From Lingula anatina (Eukaryota; Brachiopoda; Lingulata; Lingulida; Lingulidae): a stretch of DNA of 64,000 bases. Shown in pieces: positions 26,373 to 38,800 of this stretch. A program made the translations under genes and the position numbers. A model generated the notes under the pieces. It was not told the origin of the DNA, ran no database searches, and saw only the letters and a list, made by a program, of their open reading frames with translations. Where the stretch lies: contig NW_019775901.1 of assembly GCF_001039355.2 (NCBI RefSeq), positions 1 through 64,000 on the forward strand. The letters are read 5' to 3'. Each line of letters starts with the position of its first letter. The stretch's first letter is position 1.

Positions 26373-27634
26373 TCAGTTTTTCTTTTTAACCAAAGACATA
26401 ACCATCTCCATCATATGTTTGTCTTTCTCAATTTGAGCTTCTCGCTCTTTCTTTTCTAATTCAAAGCGTTCTTTTTCGAAGGCCAACCTGTCTTTCAGGT
26501 AACTGACGTAATCTGCTGATGAATCAGTACGGCGCTTCTTAGTTGGCGGTATGTTGTCGCAATTTTCAGCTGAAAAAATAAGTGTGTCATCAATTAATGC
26601 AGCGTCAGTTTTTGTTACTGATATGATTAATTTTAATCAATATTTGCTATTAGAGACAATTTCATGTATAGAAAGATGTGCTGTCCTTACTTTTATTGCA
26701 ATGGTCATGATTATCCTCATTATGACCAACCACATCCAGGTCGCCTTTTTGTTTCTTAACCTTGAGATTTTCCATTGCAGCCTGACGGATCGCTTTGCCT
26801 TGGGTTTCCTTATCATCAGTACACTTGTTATCTTCCTGCTTTTTGACCATTTTTTCTTCGTCAAGGTTTGCCAACTCTGTGAGCAACTGAGTCCGCTCAT
26901 CGTACTCTTCAGCTGTTCCCGACCTGAAATTGAAATGAAAAAGTACATGAAGCTCCCCGGTTATGTGCAACACTGGTCTGGTTACACTCGAAATGTATTT
27001 CACACTAATTAATTTTCCCATCGCCCGCAGTATGTCATGAGGGTCGGAAGGCAGAAAATCTGTTACAAAAAAGTGTTTTAAATTTTTTTGTATCTAAAAA
27101 CACATATTTAGAGTGTAATCCACGTTAGGCATTTCAGTCTAAAGTGAATTTGACTGTACATACAAGATAAATCAATTAAAATGTGTATTAATGGATGATA
27201 AAAAGCAAGGCATCGCATACTCCCATTTAGGCCTGGAAATATCAATATCCCTGGAAAATGAAATGTATACATAGAATTGGAGGAGGGGGCATGCAGATCT
27301 TCGGGGATTTGGATTACATTTCAATACGATATCTTTTCAGTGTTAAGGTAACTTACGCTCTTAGAGATGCCATCTCATCTTTCCTGTGTGCTTCTTGTAA
27401 AGTTCTCACACGATCCTTACAAGCTCGGAGAGTGACGAAGCTATCAGGTTTCACGTTCTTCAATGCTTCGTTGACATTTTTATGCACTATATCCCAAGTG
27501 GCTTTTGACGAGGGTTGCGCTGCTACTACTTCACGTAGAAGAAGAACATCAAGAGCAGGGAAGAATCGAGTAGGCACTGTTTTTTGGTTGGAACATGTGG
27601 GCAATTTGCTTGTACATGTAGGTTCGGTCGGCAT
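26373..27634 (-). CDS. Myb/SANT-like DNA-binding protein, transposon-borne
   Basis: Three exons, 27634-27357, 26923-26691 and 26569-26373, joined in phases 2 and 1, give about 235 residues. The start is ATG at 27634 and the stop is TGA at 26373-26375. Residues about 20-90 form a Myb/SANT-like domain: RFFPALDVLLLREVVAA, then TWDIVHKNVNEAL, then LRACKDRVRTLQEAHRKDE. The linker ASLRASGTAEEYDERTQLL is typical of invertebrate Myb/SANT-like families found in Harbinger elements and their domesticated relatives. The C-terminus is a charged helix (RLAFEKERFELEKKEREAQI), probably a coiled coil, ending in MMEMVMSLVKKKN. Its place between terminal inverted repeats argues for a transposon accessory protein. 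The frame is intact across all three exons, so the insertion may be young. Confidence 0.75.
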
Positions 27635-28080
27635 TCTGAATGATATAAAGCATGTTGTTTTTAATCTTTTAGATTTTAATAAATGCAGGCGGCCATGCAG
27701 CTGATGCCTGTAGGCCTATTTCTCATCCCAAAATTTCAGAGTACACATTCATTCAAATACACAAAACAGGACGACATGTGACTTGCGAAAAGGCTTCATA
27801 AAATTTGCTTTAAAGTCTAGAAGACATGTCTCCTGTCAACTAATGGAGAAAATAGAGCTACTAGTAGTATCTTACTAAACGGCGCTTACCTTGCGGATAT
27901 CCTACTTGATATGCGTCAAGTGCTGACGGTTAGTCTATAGACCACTTATAAAGGCATGTGTACTCGTAACAACTGCTCACAAGATGATGACCTAACAGTC
28001 GTATAATACAATCAGTCACGCGTGCGGAAGGCCAGTTCTGACTGCCTTGTGATCAGTGGAACTGGCCTTTTTTACGGGTA

Positions 28081-28206
28081 TAAGGCCACACTTTTTTAAT
28101 TTTATGNTTTTTTTTTTTGGTTTTTTTTTTTTTTTTTCGCCCGCTCGCACCGACTTTGGGGTCCCCAGAGGATGTCATCCATAAAAATAAAAAAGTGTGG
28201 CCTAAC
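28081..28206. mobile_element. Small fold-back element nested in the transposon
   Basis: The left end taaggccacacttttttaat and the right end ataaaaataaaaaagtgtgg followed by ccta are inverted. The interior holds a T-rich run with one undetermined base at 28107, then ccgactttggggtccccag. It lies inside the transposon at 25806-28494, so it inserted later. Confidence 0.6.
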
Positions 28207-28497
28207 CTATATTTCAATAGTAACAAAAACATAGACGCAAATAACAGATACAAAATGTTTCACATACATTGCAAAAATAATATGTCCAATATGATTTTAG
28301 CAGAGAAACGATCAATTTCGAAAGGCTTGATTTCATAAAATTATGCAGATTTGTCAAACCGTTTTTCATTGACGGGTAGCAATCTAGCTGCGGATAATGT
28401 TCTCTCTAACCGTATGTGCACACGTCACTAGACAGCAAAATATGATGACCTAAACGTAGTCGTTCGCCTAAACGTACAGGTGCGAAAGCTCTCTACT

Positions 28498-29648
28498 GAT
28501 AAAAGGTCAAAGGTCTTAGTTGTATCGGTCACAGAGCCTGAAATATAGTCCTTCTATTTCAATTAAAAATTATGAACTGAAATGCTTTTGAATGCGTGAA
28601 TTTACTTCGTATCTTAATGATGTCCTCCACTGTTACTTAATTATTGTTGGCATAGATGAATTTTTCAGTGATTTATAAAAGGTACTTTTAATGCTGAGCG
28701 TAGTGATACGAGATATGAAAAGCGGGAAACCAGTGGCATTCAAGATTCTGCGGTAAACGAGGGCGAAATACGGCACACCAATAGGACTCATCAGTACCTG
28801 TTAACTGGAAAGAAAACACCTTACGGTAATGTCCTCATCGTTTTTATTCATATTTTTATCAAAATATTACTCTTATTCATAATTATTGTTGGCATTTTTT
28901 AAAAAAAATATTAGACTATTCGTTTGATAGACGAGAGGCTATTGTTGGGGAAAATGATCATTTGTATCTTTGATAAGGTCATTAACCTTGTTATTTTATA
29001 ACGTACCTAAAACACCATAAAACTATTTATACTGAGTATGATATTATAGAATACTTCTACACTAGACTGCCATAACGTGAAATGTGTGTTCAAATCAGTT
29101 AAGTAATTTCGAATGAATTCAATACAGTCGCAAAATATAACCCATGTACTGTATACGTAGACCGTAAAATGCCGCGCTCTNAAATTTTTTCAGAAAACCA
29201 TGTGAAGCTTTCCAATACACTTCTTAAGCCCTTTTTAGGCAATTATCAAATTTTCATTTTGGATCTGGGAAGGTACTGTAATAACCTTGAATATAGTCCT
29301 ATTTAGCCCTCCCTGGTTGACCCTTTTTGAATTACAGACCTTGGGGTATCCAATCTGGAATTTGTCTTGCAATTTCCTCCTGCCCACAAATGGACATTGC
29401 TCGACCAATCACTGTGTTTGGATTTGTTGTCTTGTACCATTTCTTATATAAAATATTTAGCAATGTCTTCTTGACATTTCTGAGGGAAACATCAACGTCA
29501 TGCACTTATATACTTAAGAGTTTTAGTTATCATTTATAAGGTCAGAATTGGAAAGAAAAGTAACTTTGCAGGATATGTAGACAAAGAAAATATGAATCTT
29601 AGGGAGTTTCAAACGCAGGTAGCATACATTTACACATTTTCTTTTCAG
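28498..29648. other. Intergenic or SHCBP1 5' intron sequence
   Basis: No coding exon could be assigned. The first coding exon of the SHCBP1-like gene should end in phase 1 and lie here or upstream. A short ATG frame near 28716 (MKSGKPVAFKILR) ends at a possible GTAAAC donor but in phase 2, so it does not fit. There is one undetermined base at 29181. Confidence 0.4.
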
Positions 29649-32600
29649 ACAAGGCACGTCTACCACGCAACCAGAGGCCCTCCTTACCTCTGACGTCCAT
29701 AAGTGACAGTGAAGTCAGCTACTCCCATAATGAAACACTGGAAATATCCACATGCAGCAATTGCCGCTGCCAGATGAATCATTCCAACTACAGTGAAATG
29801 GGTTAATATTTACATATTCATAAATTCAATATATTTGAAGAAAAGTAATTTGCTAGGTTTAATAATTATGTAATAAAATTGGCTATTAATGGGAATCGCC
29901 CTAAAATTTGTATTGAAAGAGATAAAAGAGAAGAGCATGTTGAAGGGATTGCGTGGACCTCGGTCAATTGGCCCAACTGCTCCATGGTAAGAGTTGGAAG
30001 AGAAATTTGTGCACAGCGACATGTATGAGACAATATTTTACATAATCATTAAAGGTGGGAATAATCCAGATTTATCACAGAGTGCTTCTGTATATAGACA
30101 CTGCATGTGTCTGTCTGTATCCTGATAACTGTGTCTGTCTATTATGTAGCTGTTGCCACCTGTGCCTGACACATTGTATTTTTGTTTTACTTTGAATTTA
30201 CTGATTCAGCACTATTCATTGGTAAAAAGAAGGGTCCTTTTCAAAAATCAGTATGATCAGATTATTTTTTTTACAAAAGTAATTGATTTTTTGCATGTAT
30301 CTTTTGGTAATAAGTTAATAAGACAAGCTCCTTAAGAAAATCAGCTTCATTGGATTACTTTTACAAATTTGAGTTTTTTTTTTTAATATTGTTGCATTGT
30401 TTATTTTGCTGATGATGATGTCACAAGTATTTGCAAATTTTTATGTCTAGTTCTGCATCCAAAAAAGGTCAATTTTCTTGATCCTTATTTTTCTTTAGCT
30501 TATCACTTAAATGAAAAAGTGGCAAAATGTTTAATGAAATGGAAGGGCAAATACTGCTGTAACAGTAACCTCACAAGAAAGAATAAAATATTTGACTCAT
30601 GCTCATTGAAAGCTGCATTAACATTCAAAAAAGTAAAATAAAAAGGGGAGTAGCTACTGCTGCAAACAGGAAAGGAGTTCAATTGATTATGTATTGCTTT
30701 TCACCTTTGAACTTAAAGAATTAGTTTTTATAATGTATATTTTTTCTGGTATTAACTGAATCTTATAAATATTACTTACTTGAATCTTCAAGTATCTCTA
30801 ACTAACTGTTAACATTAGAGTTGACTCTTTATACATTGTACGTTTTCTTTTTCAGATGACACCAACAATGAAAGTAAATGTTGCTGTGCAGAATGTGGTG
30901 GCAGCTCATTTACGTCGGTAAGCAGTGACCAATCAGATCCCAGCATTCAGGAAATTAGCCAATCACAAACTGAGGAAATGTCCAGTTCAGAAGATGAAGA
31001 AGATGGAGCAGAGGATGAAGTTGCTGAGGATGAAAATAAGAACGTGGAAGTGAAATTACCTCCCTTCTATACTTTCCACCATCTTAAATATGAAGATAGA
31101 TACAAGATTTATAAAAATATTTTAGGTAATTAAGGTAGATTGGGGTTGCGTTTGGCAATATTGGCCTAGCAAGGGGCACATTTTCAAGGACGTACAAGTA
31201 ACTACCCGGGTAAATGACAAAAGAGAGCTATTCAGTCCCCTTCCTTTATTTTAAGGAGAAAAAATATTAATACTATGGGCCTCAGAAGACTGTTTCATGT
31301 CCTTCAAAATGTCCAAAAGTGCACTATTGAAAATGTAATTTTTGAGGGAGAGGTAAAGAGAAAAAAAAACATTCATGAATAAAAGGGGGGAGGGGAGGGC
31401 TTTTATTTTTGATCTGGCAGTGGGCAGAAGAAGAATATGGTGAAAATGGCTGGATACATGCTCTTCAAACTATTTCCTTTATTTTTCTCAGTATATTACT
31501 TAACTGAAATCCTGGCAATGCTCTTTTTTTGTGTGTGTGCGTGTGTGTGTGTGTGTGCATTGCGTGTCATTTCCTAGAATTATGAGATATGATTGTGCCT
31601 CAGGTAACATAGGCATTTTAAGGAATACCTGTCAGGGGTAATCATTTCTATGGGGTTCAGTCACCAATTTTACACTGATTTTAATGACCTACTCAAAAAA
31701 TTCTCCATGTGTACAGTACATGTACATGCCCCATAAACTTTTCAGCTTACTAGCCATTCAGATCACCAATTTTTCTAAAATGTAATGGGCATTCACTGGT
31801 AGGAGTAAGAATTTTAATAAACTATTAAGCCTGGAAATTTCTCCCTGTTGCATCAATATTAGTAATAACTAAACCTTAATTTTGTCAAAAATGCTGGGGG
31901 TTCAGTGGCTATAACGTTGCGGACATATGTATCTTTATATTTAGTGGACTGTGCCCCAGAGGACATACACCAGGCTTTCCAGGAGCACATGATGGAGGCA
32001 ATGTGGCCGTGTCCCTGGAAAGCAGTGTGGTCAAGTTGTATAGCCAGTGAGGAGGATGAAGAAGGCTCTGAAGAAATGTTTGAAGTTCTTGTTTCGGTAA
32101 TGTGGCATTTGCACTAATTTTTTTTCGTGCAAGTGGGAGGCTGTAGAGTACCTGGGTGGTTTTTCTCCCCTTCCTGGCATGTATGTGTTATCACAATTTT
32201 GCCTCTGGCATGTTACAGAAAATTCTGGCATGTTACAGATACCAGTGGAACATTACAGATTGAAAAGAAAGATGACAAGTTGTGTTGGTATAGGGGGGGG
32301 GGGGGGGGGGGGGGGTAATTTAAAAAGTTTTTTTTTTAAAAAACCTTTAAAAAAAAAATTGTNNNNNNNNNNNNNNNNNNNNNNNNNGTTGGCTAATTGA
32401 ACAAGTTTATTCTTGAACAATCCTTTCAGATAGAAATTGTGATAATTAAACATGGCTTCAAAAAACAAGAGTCAAATTTAATAGCTGCTGCAAGTATGTA
32501 TACTGCACATTTTAAGTTTATTTACTTTTCAGAGAAAACCATAATTCATTTAAGCCTCTTTTGAGATACTGTAACAAAGCATGTGTGTATCACAAACATG

Positions 32601-35600
32601 ACTGTAGATTTTTAAAAGTCATAGCACATTATTAAACACTATCTTTTTTTAATTAAGTTCTTTTCACTAAACACAAGCTTGGGAAATGAAAATCCTATTA
32701 CACCACACTTATGGTTTTCAGGTTCGGAAAATCTACTTGGACAAAGAGTATGCCAAGGTCCATCTGGTCCGACCGTTTACCTGTACCAACCCCAAGATGA
32801 CCCAGTGTGAGTTCTACACCTGGCTCCGGATGGACATGATGAACGTGGTGCCACTGTACGAGATCTATCCTATCAAAGACGAGGGGCTTAATTACCTGGA
32901 ACCCATTGCTAAAGCCATAGACAGTGCCAGGTATATACTGCTAGATAGTGTGTGTGTGTGTGTGTGCATGCACGCGCGCGTGAGCATATGCTAGTGTGTG
33001 TGTGGGCCATTATATGAGATCTAACCCATCAAAGATGAGGGAATCAATTACCTGGAACCAATAGCTAAGTATATGAAGCCGGTGACAGATATGTGTATAT
33101 CTTTGCTTGACAAGTATTATATAGGGGTGGGCAAATGAAAGCTTTTTTGGGAAATTTAATTTCAGACAAGTGGATTCTATGGCCATTTTGGCTGCTGAAT
33201 ACAAATCTAATAAGTATTTTCATTTTTAATTACATCTGATATTGGTATCAGGTGATTTTTCAAAATGGCCACCAAACGCTCCCTCAAATCACATATTTCT
33301 CATGTAAATCTTTAAATATCAGTTCAAAGATGGCTTTTTATATGTCTAACCATATGATTTCATGATCAATGAGCGCAAATAGATACATTGTTTCGCTTGG
33401 GTCACTTCATTTTGGGTTAAAAAGAGGATTTTTTGGTCATTTTGAGGTAAAAATCACCCCAAAATCACCTTTACTGTGTACATAAATACAAAATGTTTAT
33501 ATGCAACTGTGGCTTTTAAATTAGGAAAAACAAAAATACAACAAATATGGTCAATATTGTTCAAGGATCACATGAAACTGAAAAGTTTTGACATATAGAA
33601 TAGCATAATGTTAGTTACATACGGGAATATTTACAGTAGAACACTCAGTAGCAGAGCATTAAGGATATTGTTACTCTTTATTACCATCCAGATACCGAAA
33701 ATGAGTTTTTTCCTGCATCTAATTATTCATTAATGTATCTGTCTTTGTGCTGCTTTGAAACAATGAAAAAACTCTTGAAAATATGAAATATCGGCGTTTA
33801 TATTTTTTGGTTGCAATGTATAAGCATAAGCAACTCAAAGCTTTAATCATCTATTTAACAGCTTTTTTGAGATTAGTTAGCAATCCATATGGGGCTTAAC
33901 TTCATCCCTGAACAAGATTTTATCACAAAAATTCCTAATGTCTTCCAACTACATTCGAGCTGCATTTGAGAGCTAATACAATACAATCGAAATGTGCACG
34001 AATCATTCCAGGTGGGTTCGAAGCGCATTCTGAGGTATTCTTGCTGGAATTAAGGTCAATTTGATATTACCCAACGAATGTGGCGCGAATTTTGAAAATT
34101 CTTCATTATGGCTCATTCTGCTTGATTACTTCAGATTCCAAATAAGTGTGACAGGGGGCTTTACAGTGCCTTCTGGTCTCAGTGTATTTCTTGTTGATGC
34201 TTTCATGGTGGTGGTGAGATACTCTTAAACTATGCAACTGAAACTAAGTACTATTCCAAGGTCAAGAGCTTAGAGGTTGTAAGAGGTTGATGTCACCTGA
34301 CAAAGTTTAACCTGTTCTGAAGAAAAGGAAAATTATACAGCATAAAATTTGTTGGTACACATCCATGAAGGTATTTTCAGCATTGTTTTTATACCAAACT
34401 GTAATCCATGAATTCAGTATGTACATAATGGCCATTATTTATATTTATCTTAAGCTCGAAGTGTGTATTTTATGTATATGTTTGTTTTAAATAACATATT
34501 TTTAGAGATGTCACCCTAACAATATTGCCAATGTCTTGAATATGCTTATATTTGAACTCAGCAACCCTCAAAACATATAGAAAGACATATTACACATCAT
34601 TTTTATGTACTTTACTGTGAAAATATGACCAAAAAGCCATTTCCCGCCTTTTTTCACAAACAATATAAAACAAACAAATAGCAGATACCAATATAAATCA
34701 TTAGCTTTGGTAAAAAATATTGTCAGATTTGCGTTCAGCAGCAAAAATGGCCATGGAATCCACCTGTTTAAAAAAAAATTTGTCATTTGCCCACCCCTAC
34801 GTATAATACATTATTTGAAAACTGCCAGCCCAAACAAGTTCACTGTCATTCTAATTACCTTTTTTTATAATTTCTAAAAATATAATTGATTTTATCTGAC
34901 AACAGCAGGACCAGAAAAAAGACAACCATTCTCAGTCCAAATATGTGAACCATTGGTGTCATGTTGTCTCTTGGGAAATATATCAACCGTGGTTATTATT
35001 TTAATATCAATTTAAAATCACAGCACCACTGAAAATTGGTTTCTTACCTTTTAATGTGGAAAGTAACGTCTTCTAGGCATTTTTAGAAAAGTGCTCTGAA
35101 ACTATTTTAAGTTGTTCTTACAATCTTGCCCCAGGCCTCTGAGAAAGTGATGAACCCTCATTTTTCAAACTCTCATTTTTCACTCCTTGTTGCATGAAAA
35201 TCATATTCATTTAGAAATGGTATGCTGGTAATGGGAGTGGGCTTGAAATATGCTTCACCTTCAAGGATGCAGATATATATATATATCATGGAATTCTTTT
35301 CTAGATTTTTCTATCAATATTTGTGGAGGTTCTGGGATTCAGAAGAGCCAGATGACTATGAGTGGATATCAAGACACTTGGAAAGAAGATTACGACTGTG
35401 AGAAAAATTATATATATTTATATATATAAAGACAGCAAAAGTGCATGTTGTTTGTAAGATTGCCCTTTTTAAGGAATGCGTATTTGCTCAATTTTTTTCT
35501 AGGATATTTTTTTCAAAGTCATGTAATAATTATAAGAAAATAATAATTTGCCAACCCCATCCCTAGAATTTCCAAAATTTTGTTTGGTATACTAATTCAT

Positions 35601-35872
35601 AATTTATAAATAAAAGATTTTTTGGTCATTTACAGATACTATGACATCCAGGAAGGCAAGGTGCCAGATGCTAGTAACTTTAAAAAATGCTTTGAAACCA
35701 TGGTGATAGAGGCAAACGAAAAACACTCTGAATTGGTCGACCTCTACTCTGCGGTCAGTATGTCTGACTCGGACACTGACCTCAACACGACTGACCAGGA
35801 ATTGACCCAGTGTGCCGATGACCTGAAGGTTCTGAGGGATAAACTGGAAATGATGGAAGACCCTGTTCTTAG
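29649..35872 (+). CDS. SHCBP1: SHCBP1-like protein (nessun dorma family), N-terminal half only
   Basis: Six exons with matching phases: 29649-29801, 30856-31125, 31945-32096, 32722-32930, 35305-35397, 35636-35872, about 371 residues without the start. SHCBP1 binds the SHC SH2 domain in mammals; the fly homologue nessun dorma works with centralspindlin in cytokinesis. Evidence: an acidic Ser-rich N-terminus (EEMSSSEDEEDGAEDE) and the block YEDRYKIYKNIL, PWKAVWSS, FEVLVSVRKIY, AIDSARFFYQYLWRFWD and RRLRLYYDIQEGKVPD, which aligns with human YERFRAYQDYILAD, GWRAVW, FKVLVE, FFYQNIWRSWD and RLRLHYDILEDRVP in the same order. It ends at LEMMEDPVLR, matching LKLIENPLLR. The last donor is AG/GCAAGT, a GC-AG intron. 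No exon for the following beta-helix half (about 300 residues) was found up to 39.1 kb. The first exon is also missing. Confidence 0.88.
31534..31557. repeat. (GT)n microsatellite
   Basis: A short GT run in the SHCBP1 intron between the exons ending at 31125 and starting at 31945. Confidence 0.85.
32294..32387. other. Poly-G/poly-A tract and 25-n assembly gap
   Basis: A run of more than 20 G (about 32294-32315), T and A homopolymers, then undetermined bases 32363-32387, in an SHCBP1 intron. The sequence and size across this point cannot be trusted. The open frames crossing it are artefacts. Confidence 0.95.
33013..33095 (+). pseudogene. Degenerate duplicate of part of an SHCBP1 exon
   Basis: About 80 bp (atatgagatctaacccatca, then aaagatgagggaatcaatta, then cctggaaccaatagctaa) repeat the end of the coding exon at about 32856-32930 (tacgagatctatcctatcaa through cctggaacccattgctaaag). 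The duplicate lies 83 bp downstream, past a GT microsatellite, has a TAA within the first codons and lacks a clean acceptor. It is a non-functional tandem exon fragment. Confidence 0.75.
33122..34800. mobile_element. hAT-like non-autonomous transposon, 1.7 kb
   Basis: Starts taggggtgggcaaatgaaag and ends catttgcccacccctac. The inverted arms extend about 90 bp (gtggattctatggccatttt on the left; aaaatggccatggaatccac on the right). The flanks gtattata (33114-33121) and gtataata (34801-34808) look like an 8-bp target duplication with one mismatch. A YAGGGGTGGGCAA-type terminus and an 8-bp duplication are typical of the hAT superfamily. No transposase frame is present. It lies inside an SHCBP1 intron. 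Confidence 0.7.
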
Positions 35873-38800
35873 GCAAGTTGAATTTTTCGCAAAATTATAT
35901 TATTATGCTATAATACTGACACCTTTTTTGGATTATTTTAAAGGGGATATACTTTTTTAAAAGGGGTCAGTTTGAACTTGAATTAGTATGCATGGTGCAA
36001 TTGCAGGAGAAAAGGCTTCAAGTGCTTGTCATTTTTTTCTCCAGTATGCTGTTATCACAGAGAAAGAGAGAGAAAAAGAGAGAGGGGAGGATTGTTGATG
36101 TGAAATAAATCACAGACATGAGAGGCAGTTCTTAGGTCCAGGCTTAATTTCATTAGATGTTCAAACAAAAAAAGTACAAGTCATGCAATTAAAACACTAA
36201 AGAATGTTAAGCATGCAGCATTTGTCATTCAAAGTAATGCACCAAGCAAAACTCTGAACAGACGAATCTCTTGTTTTAAGGGTCATAAAGGGTGAAAATG
36301 TTATGAATTGACCAATTTTGTACAAACATATTTCTGAAACTGCTTCAACAAGACCATGTCTTGTATCTTCATTTTGGTAGTGATATTGACAATTCTTGTC
36401 CATGCAGATTAAGGCTGAATAAAAAAAAAGATGTAGATCAGAAAAACATAAATTCTAATTATTAGCATACTGGGTATGTGCTTGAAGCTATTATAGCCAG
36501 TTGGGGGTATAATGAAAATAATAGAAATAACAATCCAAATTTAGCACATACGGCACTGGTCTGACAATTATCACCATTTTTAATCAAGATAGAAAATCTC
36601 ACAAAGTGTCCAAGAAACATTTCAAGGATATGGCTTAACACTTAATTAACAACTTTAATAATGAGAATGCTTGCACTTCAGATTACAGGTCCTGGGAACA
36701 GTTGAAGATACAGACAAGTAGAATGCCCATTTCCTGCTGTCCCTCTACCCTAGCCATTTGACAGTTGGAGGCATGCATTGCACAGTGAAGTTTCATATAG
36801 CAAAGAAATGAATTTTCTTGGAAATTTTTTTGCTTTGTAAAGGTCTTACTTATACACTTGTTGTGTGCCTTAAATAACAACGAGATCACTGACACAACTC
36901 GGCTGCATTCTAACTGAGAAGATTGGCTGATTTCCTTGATGAAGATTGACTTTTTTATAGGACTTGACCAGTCATTATCTCATGCTCTTGACGTTAATGT
37001 TCACACCAATAATGAAGGTTTTCAGAAGTCTTTCAAGTATTTTGCCAGGTGAAGGGAGCCAGCAGGTGAGTGTGTACAGGCAAATCTTAGGCTGGCTTCA
37101 GTGACAGGGAAATACTTCAATTACCAATTTGAACTTACTTCACCAGGATCTGAAATAATTATTCATTGACAGATTTACTGCACAGGACTGATAATTAATT
37201 GGCTCTTTGTACAAAAGGATAATTGCACTCGTGGTCCACGTGTTACAAGAGGAGTGTGCTTGCCTGTGTTTTAATTGCTTCAGTGTGTTTCATGCCTCTC
37301 TTGCATGTTGGCCATCAGCTAATGGTTTTAAAGTATTCTGGTTAGTGTTTGATAATTTTCATTTACTGTGAGGTTATCTAGAACTTGAGCTTAGACTTAT
37401 TTTCAGACTGGAGATATTTTGTGAAACCAACTCCTTGGTAATGTTATTTAGATCAAGATACTAGTATGTTCAATTTAATCTGCATGACGGTGTTACATAT
37501 TAAAAACTCCTAGTTCACATGGCATTGTACATGCATGATTTAAAAAAAATTAATTGGCAATATGTTTTTTTTTCTTGGCAGTTTTCATTCCTTAGGACAC
37601 CCAAGACCCCCCATTGTAAGGTAATTTCTACCTGCTCTTCTCCACATCATGTCAAATTATTTCTGTTACAATAATAGTAGTAAACTACTGATACTTTGCC
37701 AAAGAAATCATTGTACATGTAAAGTAACAGCAACTTAACCAATGGCATCTAATAATTTTCCATTGTAGCCTGTCTACAATTGCAAGGACCTGCTGCCAGT
37801 CCCATTTTCTTGAATCTTGTGGATTTCTTCATGCTATTATTGAAAAGCAATTATGAAGCTCCAGGTTCATTGCTGGTTAAAAAATAATGTCATGTAACAA
37901 GATCGTGTTTGTAACAGATATTATGTTTAACTGATGATGCATTGCAAATGAATTTATAGTAAATAACCTTGATTAACATCTAATAATGATCTAGTGATTA
38001 TGTGGCCAGTTTAGGGCCAATTATGATTATCACCCAAACTCGTGATCATGATCATTTCTCATGTATTAATTTAGTTATTTCCCCTAGTACATGTTATACT
38101 CTTACACAATTATTGGGCTTTTGGCTGAAATTAAGCTTAAAAGACAGAACTTGGTTTAAAATTTTTATGGCCCCATTTTTCACTTACATGGAAAAGGGAA
38201 AAAAAGATATTTATTTTGCACACATATACTAGTGCTTGAAATTATTCCTTTTATACTAGCATGTTATACATTGATAAAACCACAAAAATATTCATATTAC
38301 ATTTCTTGCATGTTTATTGGATGTTCATTATTGTAAAATTGTTACAAAACATTGCTATATATATTTTTTGTTATATCATTGCCAATAAACTTTATTTTCT
38401 GTATGTTTCTCCACTGTTATCTCTTGACTCCTGATAAAATTGACATAAAAAAGGAATTATTAACAATAAGCTCTTTAATCTGATGAAAAACGTGATTTAA
38501 GAAACCCTGCCTAACTGCCCCACATGGTCCTGTTTATTAATAAGATGCACATGTGACAACATAATTATTTCTTCAACAAATTGTGCTTGAGAAGCCAAAC
38601 AATCTCGAGACCAAAACGCAATCCACTAATTAAATCTCACCACAAACAAATCGCTACCCATTTACTTCTAGAGCATATGTTGCCTGAAAGAAAACTTGGC
38701 ATGACGTCAAGCTCCTCTGGTTGTAATTAACTTGAAATTACAAATAAAATTTAAAGAATATAATAAAAGTGTCTTGCCCACAATGTAGTAGGCTTTGCCC

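Larger units (their letters stand above)
25806..28494. mobile_element. TIR DNA transposon carrying a Myb/SANT gene, 3-bp TSD
   Basis: The left terminus agagagctttcgcacctgca followed by cgtttaggtga is the near-perfect inverse of the right terminus (tcgcctaaacgtacaggtgc then gaaagctctct). The subterminal acgtagtc/gactac words are also inverted. The bases ACT flank both ends (25803-25805 and 28495-28497), a 3-bp target duplication. It encodes a Myb/SANT-like protein at 26373-27634. A 3-bp duplication plus an accessory Myb-like gene is the pattern of PIF/Harbinger elements, but no DDE nuclease is visible, so the element is probably non-autonomous. The superfamily is inference. Confidence 0.75.

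Noticed and set aside
28716-28756. Candidate SHCBP1 start exon (MKSGKPVAFKILR)
   Set aside because: Ends in phase 2 while the exon at 29649 needs phase 1.
32179-32468. Open frames crossing the n gap
   Set aside because: They consist of poly-G/poly-A translation plus undetermined residues; assembly artefact.
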